NCBI GenBank assembly: GCA_013001695.1
Contig: JABDMC010000311.1
Location: forward strand, 1-63,036
Source of the DNA: Akkermansiaceae bacterium
Lineage (GTDB): Bacteria; Verrucomicrobiota; Verrucomicrobiia; Verrucomicrobiales; Akkermansiaceae
Length of the DNA: 63,036 bases
Direction of reading: 5' to 3'
Shown in pieces: positions 16,160-25,249 of this stretch (position 1 is its first letter; each line of letters begins with the position of its first letter). A model generated the notes under the pieces. It saw only the letters and a list, made by a program, of their open reading frames with translations. It had not been told where the DNA came from and searched no databases. The translations under genes were made by a program, and so were the position numbers.

Positions 16160-17554
16160 ATGAGCACCGTCAGCGAAAAGCCGACCTCCATCAAGAGCGT
16201 CAACCCCGCCACCGGAAAGGAACTGCGGAAGTTCCTGCCGCAAACGAAAAGCGAGGCCCTGCAAGCCGCCGACAAGGCCCACGAGGCGTTCGGCGGGTGG
16301 AAAGCGACAAGTTTCGCGGAACGGAGGGAGATCGTCCTGAAGTTCGCCGCCGCCCTGCGCGAGCGGAGCGGGGAATTCGCGAAGCTGATCACGAAAGAGA
16401 TGGGCAAGCGGATTTCCGAGGCGCGCGACGAGATCACCTTCTGCGCCGAAATCGCGGAGTTTTACGCGAACGGCGCGGAGGAGTTTCTCTCGGATCACTC
16501 CATGGACGTCGACGATGCGGATGCCTATATCCAGTATGCACCGATCGGCGTGCTGGTGGGGGTCATGCCGTGGAACTTCCCGTTCTACCAGGTGACCCGC
16601 TTTGCGGCGCCCAACATCATGGCGGGCAACACGACCATCGTGCGCCACGCCAGCATCGTCCCGCAGTGCGCCGAGGCCATCGAGGCACTCTTCGCGGAGT
16701 GCGGGCTTCCCGACGGGGTGTTCACGAATCTCCTCATCCCCCACGAGTTCATCAAGCCCCTGATCGAGCACGATCACGTGCGGGGCGTGTCGCTGACGGG
16801 CAGCGAACCGGCGGGGCGGTCGGTGGCGGCCATCGCCGGCAGGAACCTCAGGCCGACCGTGCTGGAACTCGGCGGCAATGATCCCTTCATCGTTCTCGAG
16901 GACGCCGATCTCGAGTCCACGATCGAGATGGCCGTCAAGGGGCGGATGGTCAATTCCGGCCAGTCGTGCGTGGCCGCGAAGCGCTTCATCGTCGTGGAGG
17001 AACTGGCCGACGAGTTCATCAAGGGACTGAAGGAGGGGATGGGGGCCCTGAAACTCGGGGATCCGATGGATGAGGACACCGATGTGGCGCCGCTCTCCTC
17101 GGAGGAGGCCGCCCGGGACCTCGATGAGAAGGTGCAGTCCGCGATCCGGGCCGGCGCCACGGTGGTTCTCGGCGGCGGGCGCCCGGACCGCGACGGCGCC
17201 TTCTACAACCCGACGATCCTGACCGATGTCGCCCCCGGCACGCCGACCTTCGACGAGGAGCTCTTCGGCCCGGTGGCGACGGTTTACCGCGTCAAGGACG
17301 AGGCCGCTGCGATCGAGTTGGCGAACAACTCGTCGTACGGGCTCGGCGGCTCGGTCTACACGAGGGACATCGACCGCGGCCGGAAGGTCGCCGAGCAGAT
17401 CGACACGGGCATGATGTTCATCAACCAGCCGACCAACTCGCAGGCCGAGCTCCCGTTCGGTGGCGTGAAGAATTCCGGTTACGGCCGCGAGCTATCCAAG
17501 CTCGGCATCCTGGAATTCGTGAACAAGAAGCTGATCCACGCGAAGAAGGGCTAG
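16160..17554 (+). CDS. NAD(P)-dependent succinate-semialdehyde-type aldehyde dehydrogenase
   Basis: 464 residues, the normal length of an ALDH monomer. Visible landmarks are VMPWNFPFYQVTR near 137 (coenzyme site), SLTGSEPAGRSV near 213, the general base Glu236 in LELGGNDPF and the nucleophile Cys270 in NSGQSCVAAKR, and EELFGPVATVYRV near 368. Overall pattern (short N-terminus, MGKRISEARDE, GMMFINQPTNSQAELPFGGVKNSGYG) matches the GabD/Sad succinate-semialdehyde group, but other aldehydes cannot be excluded. Cytosolic. Together with the adjacent OYE reductase it would handle alpha,beta-unsaturated and saturated aldehydes in sequence. Confidence 0.9.
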   Translation: MSTVSEKPTSIKSVNPATGKELRKFLPQTKSEALQAADKAHEAFGGWKATSFAERREIVLKFAAALRERSGEFAKLITKEMGKRISEARDEITFCAEIAEFYANGAEEFLSDHSMDVDDADAYIQYAPIGVLVGVMPWNFPFYQVTRFAAPNIMAGNTTIVRHASIVPQCAEAIEALFAECGLPDGVFTNLLIPHEFIKPLIEHDHVRGVSLTGSEPAGRSVAAIAGRNLRPTVLELGGNDPFIVLEDADLESTIEMAVKGRMVNSGQSCVAAKRFIVVEELADEFIKGLKEGMGALKLGDPMDEDTDVAPLSSEEAARDLDEKVQSAIRAGATVVLGGGRPDRDGAFYNPTILTDVAPGTPTFDEELFGPVATVYRVKDEAAAIELANNSSYGLGGSVYTRDIDRGRKVAEQIDTGMMFINQPTNSQAELPFGGVKNSGYGRELSKLGILEFVNKKLIHAKKG

Positions 17555-17607
17555 GAACCGCGGAATGCCGCGCCGCAGCCCTCGCCGCGCCGGCCCCGCG
17601 CCGTGCG

Positions 17608-18444
17608 TCACGGCACCGAGGACACCTCGGGCGCCGCCGGCGGGATGATCAGCACCGCGGCGCCGTCGAGCAGGGCGCAATCCGCGCCTCGCTTCACGTA
17701 CATGTCTCCACCCAGCCGGTAGATGCCGTTGGCCTTGCAGGCGTTGCCGCGGCTGGCGCCGAGGAGGGTCCCGCTTGCGAGGGGCGTGAGACGAATGAAC
17801 TGGCGGGACGGTCCGGTCCCGGCGGCGGGCCCGGGGTCGTGGATGGCGAGGACGTCGGGCTGCGCTTCGCCGTCTCGGCCGGCGCCGTAACCCACCGCGG
17901 TGACCCAATGACCGGTGATGCGGCGATACTCGTCCTTGGCGGGATCGATCTTGTACCAGCCGACGCTCAGCCAGACCGACCCGTTGCGGGCGAGGGCGGC
18001 CTGGATCCACCGCAGGCGGGGAGGGTGGGTGCCGGCGCTCAGCGCCCGCTCGTGCTCGCGATATCCCTGGAACTTGAGATAGTAGTCGCGCACCCCGCGC
18101 TCGCGAAGGAACCGCTGCACCCCGTGCATGAGGGGATTGACGCGGGTGCCCGTCCTCTTCCTGGTGTTCATGTAACCCAGCGAGCCGAGACGGTTGGCGA
18201 GGTCGTACTGCGAGACGCCTTCCCACTGGAGATCGTCGCCGAAGATGGCCCAGAGGGAATTCGAGACCGCCACCGGTCCGCAGTGGTAGCGGCCCCCCAT
18301 CGGGAAGTTCCCCGCCGGATCGGTCTGGGTCAGGTCGGGGACCTCGCGGGCCGGCATGAATCGTCCGGGGTCCCGCGCCTCATCCGCGGCCAGCATCCCC
18401 GGCGCGAGGACGATCGCGAGGAGGGGCGTGATGCGGGAGGCCAT
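17608..18444 (-). CDS. Secreted C39-like papain-fold peptidase
   Basis: 278 residues with an N-terminal signal (MASRITPLLAIVLAPGMLAA). The catalytic triad of a C39-like fold can be placed: Cys55 in RYHCGPVAVSNSL, His179 in TGHWVTAVGYG and Asp203 in LAIHDPGP. Unlike bacteriocin transporters there is no ABC module, so it is a free exported protein that cleaves, or merely binds, peptides. It converges on the aldehyde dehydrogenase gene and is divergent from a small unknown gene, with no clear functional partner. Confidence 0.75.
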   Translation of the reverse strand: MASRITPLLAIVLAPGMLAADEARDPGRFMPAREVPDLTQTDPAGNFPMGGRYHCGPVAVSNSLWAIFGDDLQWEGVSQYDLANRLGSLGYMNTRKRTGTRVNPLMHGVQRFLRERGVRDYYLKFQGYREHERALSAGTHPPRLRWIQAALARNGSVWLSVGWYKIDPAKDEYRRITGHWVTAVGYGAGRDGEAQPDVLAIHDPGPAAGTGPSRQFIRLTPLASGTLLGASRGNACKANGIYRLGGDMYVKRGADCALLDGAAVLIIPPAAPEVSSVP

Positions 18445-18672
18445 TCCCGAATCCTATCGCCGGATGGGGCCCGTCCGCAAGGCACGATGCTGCCGCCGCC
18501 GCGGTTCGCGGGCGGGAGGCGGCGGGACGGGGTTCCCACGGGCGCCGCATCGATCCGCCGGTCCTCGCCGATATCTCCGGGGCCCGGTGATTTTTGCGGG
18601 TGATTCGCGGCTCGGGCTTGAATGCTGGACGCCGGCGGGGACGGGGTTATCCTGTCGAGAGACGCACCGACC

Positions 18673-18939
18673 ATGGACATCACCAACAAGACCACCAAGC
18701 CGCTCAGCATTCCCCTGCCGGCCGGGAAGAAGCTTTTCCTCGCCCCGGGAAAGACCGGCCAGGTTTCGCCCAAGGCGCTCAAGCATCCGCCGCTCGCCAA
18801 GCTCATCGATGCCGGGGATGTCGAGACCGCGGAGGGCGGCCCGCAACGGCCGGGAGCCACCGGGGGAAGCAAGGCGGGTCCCGCCACCGGATCCCACCAC
18901 GGCGGACCCGGCGCCATGCGGCAGTCCGGCGACCGCTGA
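18673..18939 (+). CDS. Small hypothetical protein with Gly-rich tail
   Basis: 88 residues, starting MDITNKTTKPLSIPLPAGKK. The first 55 residues form a compact beta-rich unit (LFLAPGKTGQVSPKALKHPPLAKLIDAGDVE), and the rest is a Gly/Pro/Ser-rich tail. The unit resembles small proteins that I associate loosely with phage or contractile tail clusters, but no such genes are nearby, so I make no functional call. The ORF can be extended to 18622; the start at 18673 is preferred because the conserved-looking part begins there. Confidence 0.5.
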   Translation: MDITNKTTKPLSIPLPAGKKLFLAPGKTGQVSPKALKHPPLAKLIDAGDVETAEGGPQRPGATGGSKAGPATGSHHGGPGAMRQSGDR

Positions 18940-18980
18940 AGCGTCGCCGCGGCGACGGATGCGACCGTCGCCCGCGCTCG

Positions 18981-19730
18981 TTACTGCGCCTTCTTGGCGC
19001 TCCTGTTGCGGCGCGCCACGATCCCCTCGAGCTTCTTCGCCTCGGCGGCGAGCACTTCGGGCGGGATGCGCGCCGGCTTCACCGGCGTGCGGTCCAGGGC
19101 GTCCCCCGCGCCCAGCGGCTTCCAGCGCAGGTTCCGGTACCAGACCGGGTCGCCGTGGTCCTGCAGGCTGAGGTGCGCCCCGCGGGCGGCGAGGTCGCCG
19201 CCGCGCTTCTTGAGGAGGTCGACGTGGAAGGCGTAGGCCGGGTCCCCGTAGTCGAAGTCGATGACCTTCTCGCCGTTCAGCCAGTGCTGGATCACGCTGC
19301 CCTTGCAGACGATGCGGCCCGTGTTCCACTCGCCGGGCGGCTTGGTGGCGTCGCGGCTCGGCTGCATGCAGAAGTAGAGCGAGGCGGCGCTGGTGCGGGG
19401 ATTCCCCCCGTCGGCGTGCTTCCCGTTGTCGAGGATCTGGTATTCGTACTGGGTCGGCCGGTAGTAGACGCCGCTGTTGCTGCCCGGGGCGACCTTCCAT
19501 TCAAAGCGCAGATCGAAATCGTCGGGCACCTTGGTGGTGGCATAAACCAGGCTGCCCCCCTTGCCGGTGCGGGTGATGGCGCCGTTCTCGGTCACCTTCC
19601 AGTTGCCGCGGTGCGTCCATCCGGACAGGTCCTTGCCGTTGAAGAGCGGGGTGAACCCCTCCTCGGCGGCGCCGGCGAAGGCGGCGGTGGCCGCGGAAAG
19701 TCCCGCGAGAAGCATGCGTCGTATCCTCAT
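18981..19730 (-). CDS. DUF1080 (3-keto-disaccharide hydrolase-like) secreted protein
   Basis: 249 residues with a signal peptide (MRIRRMLLAGLSAATAAFAGA). One DUF1080 domain fills the rest: GFTPLFNGKDLSGWTHRGNW near 25, the conserved DFDLRFEWKVAPGSNSGVYYRP near 72, EYQILDNGKHADG near 97, PGEWNTGRIVCKG near 131, and SLQDHGDPVWYRNLRW near 188. This concanavalin-like fold is linked to hydrolysis of 3-keto-glycosides. It is downstream of two sulfatases on the same strand (115 bp gap) and may act on desulfated sugar. Confidence 0.9.
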   Translation of the reverse strand: MRIRRMLLAGLSAATAAFAGAAEEGFTPLFNGKDLSGWTHRGNWKVTENGAITRTGKGGSLVYATTKVPDDFDLRFEWKVAPGSNSGVYYRPTQYEYQILDNGKHADGGNPRTSAASLYFCMQPSRDATKPPGEWNTGRIVCKGSVIQHWLNGEKVIDFDYGDPAYAFHVDLLKKRGGDLAARGAHLSLQDHGDPVWYRNLRWKPLGAGDALDRTPVKPARIPPEVLAAEAKKLEGIVARRNRSAKKAQ

Positions 19731-19845
19731 CGGAGCAGGATACTCGCCGGCGTCCCGCGTCTTTCACGGAGTGCCGCCGGGATGGCCGTCACCGCATCAT
19801 CGTGCGGACGCCGGGCCGGGGCGCCGGGGGCGTCCGGCCGGGCCC

Positions 19846-21219
19846 TCAACGCGGCTTGACCTCCGCGGCCCACGCCTCGTGCATGGCCCGGAGTTCCGCG
19901 ACGATCCCGGGCCGGTCCTTCGCGTGGTCCTTGACCTCCGGCTCCGGGTCGGTGAGCCGGCGCAGGGACACGTCCGGTTTCCCGTCGGTCCCGAGCAACT
20001 TCCACTCGCCCCGCCGCACGGCCCACTGCTTGTGCCACTGGAAGTGAAGCACGCCGCGATAGTTCGATTCGGCCTCGGCGGATGCGATGATGGGAACGAG
20101 ACTGTGGCCGTCGAGCTTGGGGGCGTCGTCCCCCGGCGCGATCCCGCAGAGCTCGAGGACGGTCGGAAACCAGTCCATGGCGGTGATCGTCTGCCGGCGG
20201 ACCGCTCCCTGCGGCAGCTTGGCCGGATAGCTGATGATGGCCGGCACCCGGATGCCGCCTTCGAGGAAGTTGCCCTTGTGCCCGATCCACTTCCCGGTGC
20301 TGCCGCCGCCGCTGGCGCCGTAGAAGTGGTCCTTGGGCAACCCGCTCTTGTGATTCTCGACGCGGATCACGATCCTGGTCTCCTCCGAGTGCCCGTTGTC
20401 GCTCATGAAGATGACGATGGTGTCGTCCCGGATCCCGAGGGCCTCGAGCTTCCCGACGACCTGGCCGATGTAGTGGTCGGTGGTGCTGACGATGGCGCCG
20501 TAGGACCGGCGGGCCGGGTCGGGGAGGTCGTCATAGAGCGCTTCGAACCGCTTCAAGGCCTGCTCGGGGTAGTGCGGGATGTTGAACGGGACGTAGAGGA
20601 AGAACGGGCCGTCCCGGTTCTCCTCGATGAATTCCAGCGCGCGCCGCACCATCATTTCGGGAAAATAGCTTCCCGCGGCGTCGAGCACCTCCTCGGTCCC
20701 CTCGTAGAGGTCGTGGTAGCCGGACCCGTGCAGGAAGTAATGATTGTAGTTGTCGATGAAGCCGTCGCGGATGCCGAAGAACTCGTCAAAGCCCTGCTTC
20801 TTCGGCCCGTGGTCCTTGTGCGCGCCGAGGTGCCACTTTCCGAAGAGGGCGGTCCGGTACCCGGCGGGCTTGAGCGCTTCCGCGAGGGTGAGTTCCTCGA
20901 GGGCCATGTTGATGCCCTTGGCGCTGTTCATGTCGCCCTGCGTCCAGTGGCGGACGCCGCCGCGCTGGGGATGGCGCCCGGTCAGGAGGGCGGCGCGCGC
21001 CGGACAACACACGGTGTGCGCGTAGGCCTGCGTGAAACGGACCCCGGTCGCGGCGAGCTTGTCGATGTGCGGCGTATGCAGGTCGGTGGAGCCGTAGCAG
21101 TTGGCGTCCAGCGTCCCCTGGTCGTCGGTGAACAGGATCACGACGTTGGGCGGTGCCGCCGCGGGGAGCGGCCACGGAAGGAGAAGCAGGCAGAGGAGAG
21201 CTTGGGTGCGGGGATTCAT
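19846..21219 (-). CDS. Secreted FGly-dependent sulfatase
   Basis: 457 residues, signal peptide MNPRTQALLCLLLLPWPLPA. Metal-binding Asp pair in VVILFTDDQG (Asp32-Asp33). The sulfatase signature is VCCPARAALLTGR, with Cys71 (C-x-P-x-R) to be converted to formylglycine; GKWHLG and MSDNGHSEE follow near 126 and 276. It removes sulfate esters, probably from a glycan, in the periplasm or outside. No sulfatase-maturing enzyme gene lies in the window. Gene order on the minus strand (sulfatase 22862-21249, 29-bp gap, this gene, DUF1080) suggests one operon. Confidence 0.92.
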   Translation of the reverse strand: MNPRTQALLCLLLLPWPLPAAAPPNVVILFTDDQGTLDANCYGSTDLHTPHIDKLAATGVRFTQAYAHTVCCPARAALLTGRHPQRGGVRHWTQGDMNSAKGINMALEELTLAEALKPAGYRTALFGKWHLGAHKDHGPKKQGFDEFFGIRDGFIDNYNHYFLHGSGYHDLYEGTEEVLDAAGSYFPEMMVRRALEFIEENRDGPFFLYVPFNIPHYPEQALKRFEALYDDLPDPARRSYGAIVSTTDHYIGQVVGKLEALGIRDDTIVIFMSDNGHSEETRIVIRVENHKSGLPKDHFYGASGGGSTGKWIGHKGNFLEGGIRVPAIISYPAKLPQGAVRRQTITAMDWFPTVLELCGIAPGDDAPKLDGHSLVPIIASAEAESNYRGVLHFQWHKQWAVRRGEWKLLGTDGKPDVSLRRLTDPEPEVKDHAKDRPGIVAELRAMHEAWAAEVKPR

Positions 21220-21248
21220 CGGGAGCGTTGGTGCTTGGATTTCGAGGG

Positions 21249-22862
21249 TCACCTCCTTCCGCCGGCATCGGTGCGCTTCTCCCAGGCGGCGTGGAGTTTG
21301 CGGAGAGCGGCGACTTGATCGGGATGCCTGGCGGCGAGGTCGTGGAGCTCGGTTCCGTCGGCGTCGAGATTGTAGAGTTCCCACGGTTTCCGGCCTTCCC
21401 GGACGAGCTTCCACGGGCCCTTGCGCACCGCCTTCCCCTTGGCGTGCGCCCAGAAGATGGCCTCCAGCGGGGCCGCGGGCCTTGCCGAACCGGTGAGGAC
21501 CGGCAGGAACGTGCGGCCTTCCATTGCGAGGGGCTTCTCGCCCGCGCCATCCGGTCGAGGCCACTCGACGCCCGCGGCCCCGACCAGGGTCGGCATGATG
21601 TCGATGACGTGGCAGACGCGGGCATTGAGGCTGCCGGGCGTGGGTCCCTCCGTCGCCCCGCCGCGCTTGATCCGCTCCGGCCACGAGACGATGAGCGGCG
21701 AGCGCGTTCCGCCCTCGTGGTCATGCTGCTTGAAGAGCCGGAAGGGGGTGTTGCTGGCGTTGGCCCACCCATACCCGTAGCTCTGGTAGGTGTGCTCCGG
21801 TCCCGGCATGTGTTCCGGCAGGTTCCCGGGGATCATCGGCTTGCCGTCGCGGGTCTTCTCCGGGAGGTAGGCCCCCTTGCGGCCGGGACCGTACTCCACA
21901 TGGCAGCCGCCATTGTCGTGCATGTAGAGGATGAGCGTCTCCGCAAACTCGCCGCTCTCCCTGACGTGCTGCACGACGCGGCCGATGCCTTCGTCCATCA
22001 CGGTGACCTGGGCGGCATAGACCTCCATCCGGCGCTGCTGCCAATCCCGGTGAGCGGCCTCCTCCCATGCCGGAACGTCCGGGTGGCGCGGCGAGAGGGC
22101 CCATGCCGGGTCGACCACCCCGAGTTCCTTCATGCGCGCGTGCCGTTGTTCCCGGAGCTTGTCCCAGCCCATGGCGTATTTCCCCCTGTACTTGGCGATG
22201 TCCGATTCCCGGGCGTGCAACGGCCAGTGGGCCGCGGTGTAGGCCATGTACAGGAAGTAGGGTTTCTCCGCGGCGCGTTCCCTGTGCTCCCGCAGGAACG
22301 CGAGGGCGTTGTCGCTGATGGCGTCGGTGTAGTAGTAGCCGGGATCGTCCGCGAAGTCCGCGGAGGCGTCCTGGCCGTCGCGGACCAGGGAGACCGGAGC
22401 ATAGAAGCTCCCCGCACCGTGAATCGTCCCGTAAAAGCGGTCGAAGCCGCGGTGGTGGGGAGCATTCGGGCCGTCGGGGCGCTGCGGGTCGGAGAGGTGC
22501 CACTTCCCCGCCATGTAGGTCCGGTATCCGCCGTCGCGCAGGATCTGCGGCAGGGTGATGGCGCCCGGGCGCAGTCCGCCATCCGCGGATCCGTTCCGCG
22601 GAAGGGCCGTCTTCGGGTACTGGCTCGTCATGAGGCTGGCGCGCGTCGGCCAGCACATGTTGTTGACGTAGAAGTTCGTGAAGCGCACCCCTCCCTTGGC
22701 AAGGTCATCGAGGTGCGGCGTCCGGATCTCTCCCCCGTAGCAACCGAGGTCGGAGTAGCCCATGTCGTCCGCGATGATCAGGATGATGTTGGGCGCCTTG
22801 GCCGGACTGGCGCCCGCCAGGCCCAGGGCGATGAGAAAGGGGAGGAGCGTCCGAAAATTCAT
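21249..22862 (-). CDS. Secreted arylsulfatase-type sulfatase
   Basis: 537 residues with a signal peptide (MNFRTLLPFLIALGLAGAS). Metal-binding DD in IILIIADDMGYSDLGCYGG near 32; signature NMCWPTRASLMTSQYP with Cys70 as the formylglycine precursor; AGKWHLSDPQRPDGP near 117; LYMHDNGGCHVEYGPGRKG near 317 supplies further metal and sulfate ligands. C-terminal sub-domain ends with PWELYNLDADGTELHDLA. Typical S1-family sulfatase of the PVC bacteria acting on sulfated polysaccharide. It is first in the minus-strand operon and divergent from a third sulfatase (81 bp apart). Confidence 0.92.
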   Translation of the reverse strand: MNFRTLLPFLIALGLAGASPAKAPNIILIIADDMGYSDLGCYGGEIRTPHLDDLAKGGVRFTNFYVNNMCWPTRASLMTSQYPKTALPRNGSADGGLRPGAITLPQILRDGGYRTYMAGKWHLSDPQRPDGPNAPHHRGFDRFYGTIHGAGSFYAPVSLVRDGQDASADFADDPGYYYTDAISDNALAFLREHRERAAEKPYFLYMAYTAAHWPLHARESDIAKYRGKYAMGWDKLREQRHARMKELGVVDPAWALSPRHPDVPAWEEAAHRDWQQRRMEVYAAQVTVMDEGIGRVVQHVRESGEFAETLILYMHDNGGCHVEYGPGRKGAYLPEKTRDGKPMIPGNLPEHMPGPEHTYQSYGYGWANASNTPFRLFKQHDHEGGTRSPLIVSWPERIKRGGATEGPTPGSLNARVCHVIDIMPTLVGAAGVEWPRPDGAGEKPLAMEGRTFLPVLTGSARPAAPLEAIFWAHAKGKAVRKGPWKLVREGRKPWELYNLDADGTELHDLAARHPDQVAALRKLHAAWEKRTDAGGRR

Positions 22863-22900
22863 GGGATGGTCCCGGCCACTAGACCATGCGGTCCGCGATG

Positions 22901-22930
22901 GGAAAGAATTTCCTTCGGGAGAACGTTCTC
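22901..22930. promoter_or_regulatory. Two palindromes in the divergent sulfatase promoter
   Basis: GGAAAGAATTTCC (22901-22913; 5-bp arms around GAA) and GAGAACGTTCTC (22919-22930; perfect 12-bp palindrome with a central CG) lie side by side in the 81-bp gap between two divergent sulfatase genes. The central-CG palindrome has the look of a LacI-type operator. A GGGG Shine-Dalgarno-like stretch follows before the ATG at 22944. Confidence 0.4.
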
Positions 22931-22943
22931 AGGGGACCACCTC

Positions 22944-24461
22944 ATGAAGCACCTCGTCGTTTCCCTGCTCTCCATCTTCGCGGCTTGTTCGCTCCTTCCC
23001 GCGGCGTCGAAGCCGAACATCATGGTCTTCCTCGTGGACGACATGGGCGTCATGGACACCTCCGTCCCGTTCCTGACCGATGCCGCCGGGAAGCCGAAGC
23101 GCTACCCGCTCAACGACTACTACCGGACGCCCTCGATGGAGCGCCTCGCGAAGCTCGGGATCCGCTTCAACAACTTCTACGCGATGAGCGTCTGCTCGCC
23201 GACGCGCATCTCGATCATGAGCGGCCAGAACGCCGCCCGCCACGCGGCCACGAACTGGATCTCCCCGGACAAGAACAACCGCGGAACGAAGGGGCCGCCG
23301 GAATGGAACTGGAAGGGGCTGAAGAAGGGCGACGTGACGCTCCCCGGCATTTTGCAGCAGAACGGCTACCACACCATCCACGTCGGGAAGGGGCACTTCG
23401 GCCCGAGGAATTCGGAAGGCGGCGATCCGGCGAACCTCGGATTCGATGTCAACATCGCGGGCGAGTGTTTCGGCGCCCCGGGAAGCTACTACGCGAAGGA
23501 TGACTACGGCGCCAAGACGAAGCGCAAGAACCACGCCGTGCCGCACCTCGAGGCCTACCACGGGACCGGAACATTCCTGACCGAGGCGCTCACCCTCGAG
23601 GCGAAGAAGGCGGTCGCGAAGGCCGTGCAGGACGACCGGCCGTTCTACCTCTACTTCTCACACTATGCGGTGCACGCCCCGTTCCACTCCGACCCGCGAT
23701 TCGCGGCGCATTACGCCGACTCCGGCAAGCCCGGGAACGCGCAGGCCTTCGCGACGCTCATCGAGGGGATGGACAAGTCGCTCGGCGACATGCTCGACCA
23801 GTTCGAGGAACTCGGGGTCGCGGAGAACACGCTCGTCTTGTTCCTCGGCGACAACGGGTCCGATGCCCCGCTCGGTCACCAGCACGCCGTGGCGTGCGCC
23901 GCGCCCCTGCGGGGGAAGAAAGGGGCCCACTACGAGGGCGGCATGCGGGTCCCCTTCATCGCGGCATGGGCCAAACCGAGTCCCGGGAACGCCTTCCAGA
24001 AGCGGCTCCCCCTTCCCGCGGATGCCATCCAGTCGCAGGCCGCGGCGGTGCATGACCTCTTTCCGACGATCCTCACCGTCGCGGGGGGCAAGGCCCCGAA
24101 GAAGCACACCGTGGACGGCATCCCCCTCCAGACCCTGCTCACCGGCAAGCCCGACCCGGACCGCCGGCAAACCTTCCTGATGCACTACCCGCACGGGCCG
24201 CACCGCAGCAGCTACTTCACGGTCTGGCGCGACGGCGACTGGAAGTTGATCCACCACTACTTCCCGTCGAAGGAATCCGGGGGCGGGCATCACCAGCTCT
24301 ACAACCTCGCGGAGGACCCCTTCGAGTCCACCAACCTCGCGACCGCCCGGCCGGACGAGCTGGAGCGCATGGGGAAGGGACTGGCGGCGGCCCTTGACGC
24401 CCACGGCGCGCTCTACCCCGTCGATGGCGACGGCCGGCCCGTGAAGCCCCGGTTGGAGTGA
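22944..24461 (+). CDS. Secreted sulfatase
   Basis: 505 residues with a signal peptide (MKHLVVSLLSIFAACSLLPAA). Metal ligands in MVFLVDDMGVMDTS (Asp32-Asp33), signature SVCSPTRISIMSGQN with Cys84 as formylglycine precursor, HVGKGHFGP near 150 and LFLGDNGSDAPLG near 299. C-terminus ends in the usual YNLAEDPFESTNLA. An AGGGGA ribosome binding site sits 8 bases before the ATG. The stop codon TGA (24459-24461) is inside the REP palindrome at the left end of the RAYT element. Confidence 0.92.
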   Translation: MKHLVVSLLSIFAACSLLPAASKPNIMVFLVDDMGVMDTSVPFLTDAAGKPKRYPLNDYYRTPSMERLAKLGIRFNNFYAMSVCSPTRISIMSGQNAARHAATNWISPDKNNRGTKGPPEWNWKGLKKGDVTLPGILQQNGYHTIHVGKGHFGPRNSEGGDPANLGFDVNIAGECFGAPGSYYAKDDYGAKTKRKNHAVPHLEAYHGTGTFLTEALTLEAKKAVAKAVQDDRPFYLYFSHYAVHAPFHSDPRFAAHYADSGKPGNAQAFATLIEGMDKSLGDMLDQFEELGVAENTLVLFLGDNGSDAPLGHQHAVACAAPLRGKKGAHYEGGMRVPFIAAWAKPSPGNAFQKRLPLPADAIQSQAAAVHDLFPTILTVAGGKAPKKHTVDGIPLQTLLTGKPDPDRRQTFLMHYPHGPHRSSYFTVWRDGDWKLIHHYFPSKESGGGHHQLYNLAEDPFESTNLATARPDELERMGKGLAAALDAHGALYPVDGDGRPVKPRLE

Positions 24462-24476
24462 CGGCTTTAGCCGTTC
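24452..24476 (+). repeat. Left REP-like palindrome of the RAYT element
   Basis: 25 bases starting GTTGGAGTGACGGC and containing the hairpin ACGGCT-TT-AGCCGT. Its inverted copy is at 25250-25274 with a single T/C difference. It overlaps the sulfatase stop codon. Confidence 0.75.
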
Positions 24477-24564
24477 TCGAGGGTTCACCCGCTGCCGAAG
24501 CGCCACTCCGGGGGCATTGGGGATGACTCGACCGATGCGATCTCCCGTGCGACAAGCATGACGA

Positions 24565-25200
24565 GTGATGTATGCGTGGCGAAGAATGACGGAGAGCGAA
24601 CGAGAGGCCGTCCTTCGCGCCCGGAAGCAGCACGGGCAACCATGGCATTCCGTTCCGTGCATTGATTCTGGCCGGCGCGCCTACATGATGACGGCCGCCT
24701 GCTTCGAGCACCGGCCACATATCGGGTTCTCCACCGACCGCATGAACAGCTTCCGCGACGAGCTGCTTGCAGCCATTCGCGAAATGGACGGCCTTGAGGA
24801 GCTCATTGCCCGGGTGCTCCTTCCCGATCACGACCACTTTCTCTGTCACGCCACCGATATCAGGCAATGCAAGAAAGACCTTGGCCTTCTGCACGGCCGC
24901 ACCTCCTTCAATTGGAACAAGGATGAGAATCGCGCGGGCCGCAAGGTGTGGTTCAGGGCAGCAGAGACGGTGATGAAGTCCGATCGGCACTATTGGGCGA
25001 CCGTGAACTACATCCACCGGAACCCCGTCCGGCACGCGTGCGCGCGGGCTGCGGAGGACTGGACGTGGTCGAGCCTGGCAGATTGGAGGAAGGGCGCAGG
25101 TGTGGCGGCATTGTCAAACCTCGAGGAGGAATTCCCCGTCGATGAATACGGGAAGGGCTGGGATGATGACGACCTCTCCGCGTGGAAGGCCATGGCGTGA
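24565..25200 (+). CDS. REP-associated tyrosine transposase (RAYT, Y1_Tnp)
   Basis: 211 residues from GTG at 24565 (ATG at 24568 and 24586 are alternatives). The HUH-like motif is seen as LLPDHDHFLCHA near 90, where most relatives have MPNHVH. The second landmark YIHRNPVRHACARAAEDWTWSS near 150 carries the catalytic Tyr and the usual NPV. RAYTs cut single-stranded REP hairpins and move them around the chromosome but are normally single-copy, domesticated genes. Flanking inverted REPs (24452-24476, 25250-25274) are the expected substrate. Probably functional: no frameshift or stop. Confidence 0.88.
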   Translation: MMYAWRRMTESEREAVLRARKQHGQPWHSVPCIDSGRRAYMMTAACFEHRPHIGFSTDRMNSFRDELLAAIREMDGLEELIARVLLPDHDHFLCHATDIRQCKKDLGLLHGRTSFNWNKDENRAGRKVWFRAAETVMKSDRHYWATVNYIHRNPVRHACARAAEDWTWSSLADWRKGAGVAALSNLEEEFPVDEYGKGWDDDDLSAWKAMA

Positions 25201-25249
25201 CGGATCACGGCCTCGCGGGTTGGCATTTGCCATCGGGACTACTCTCGCG

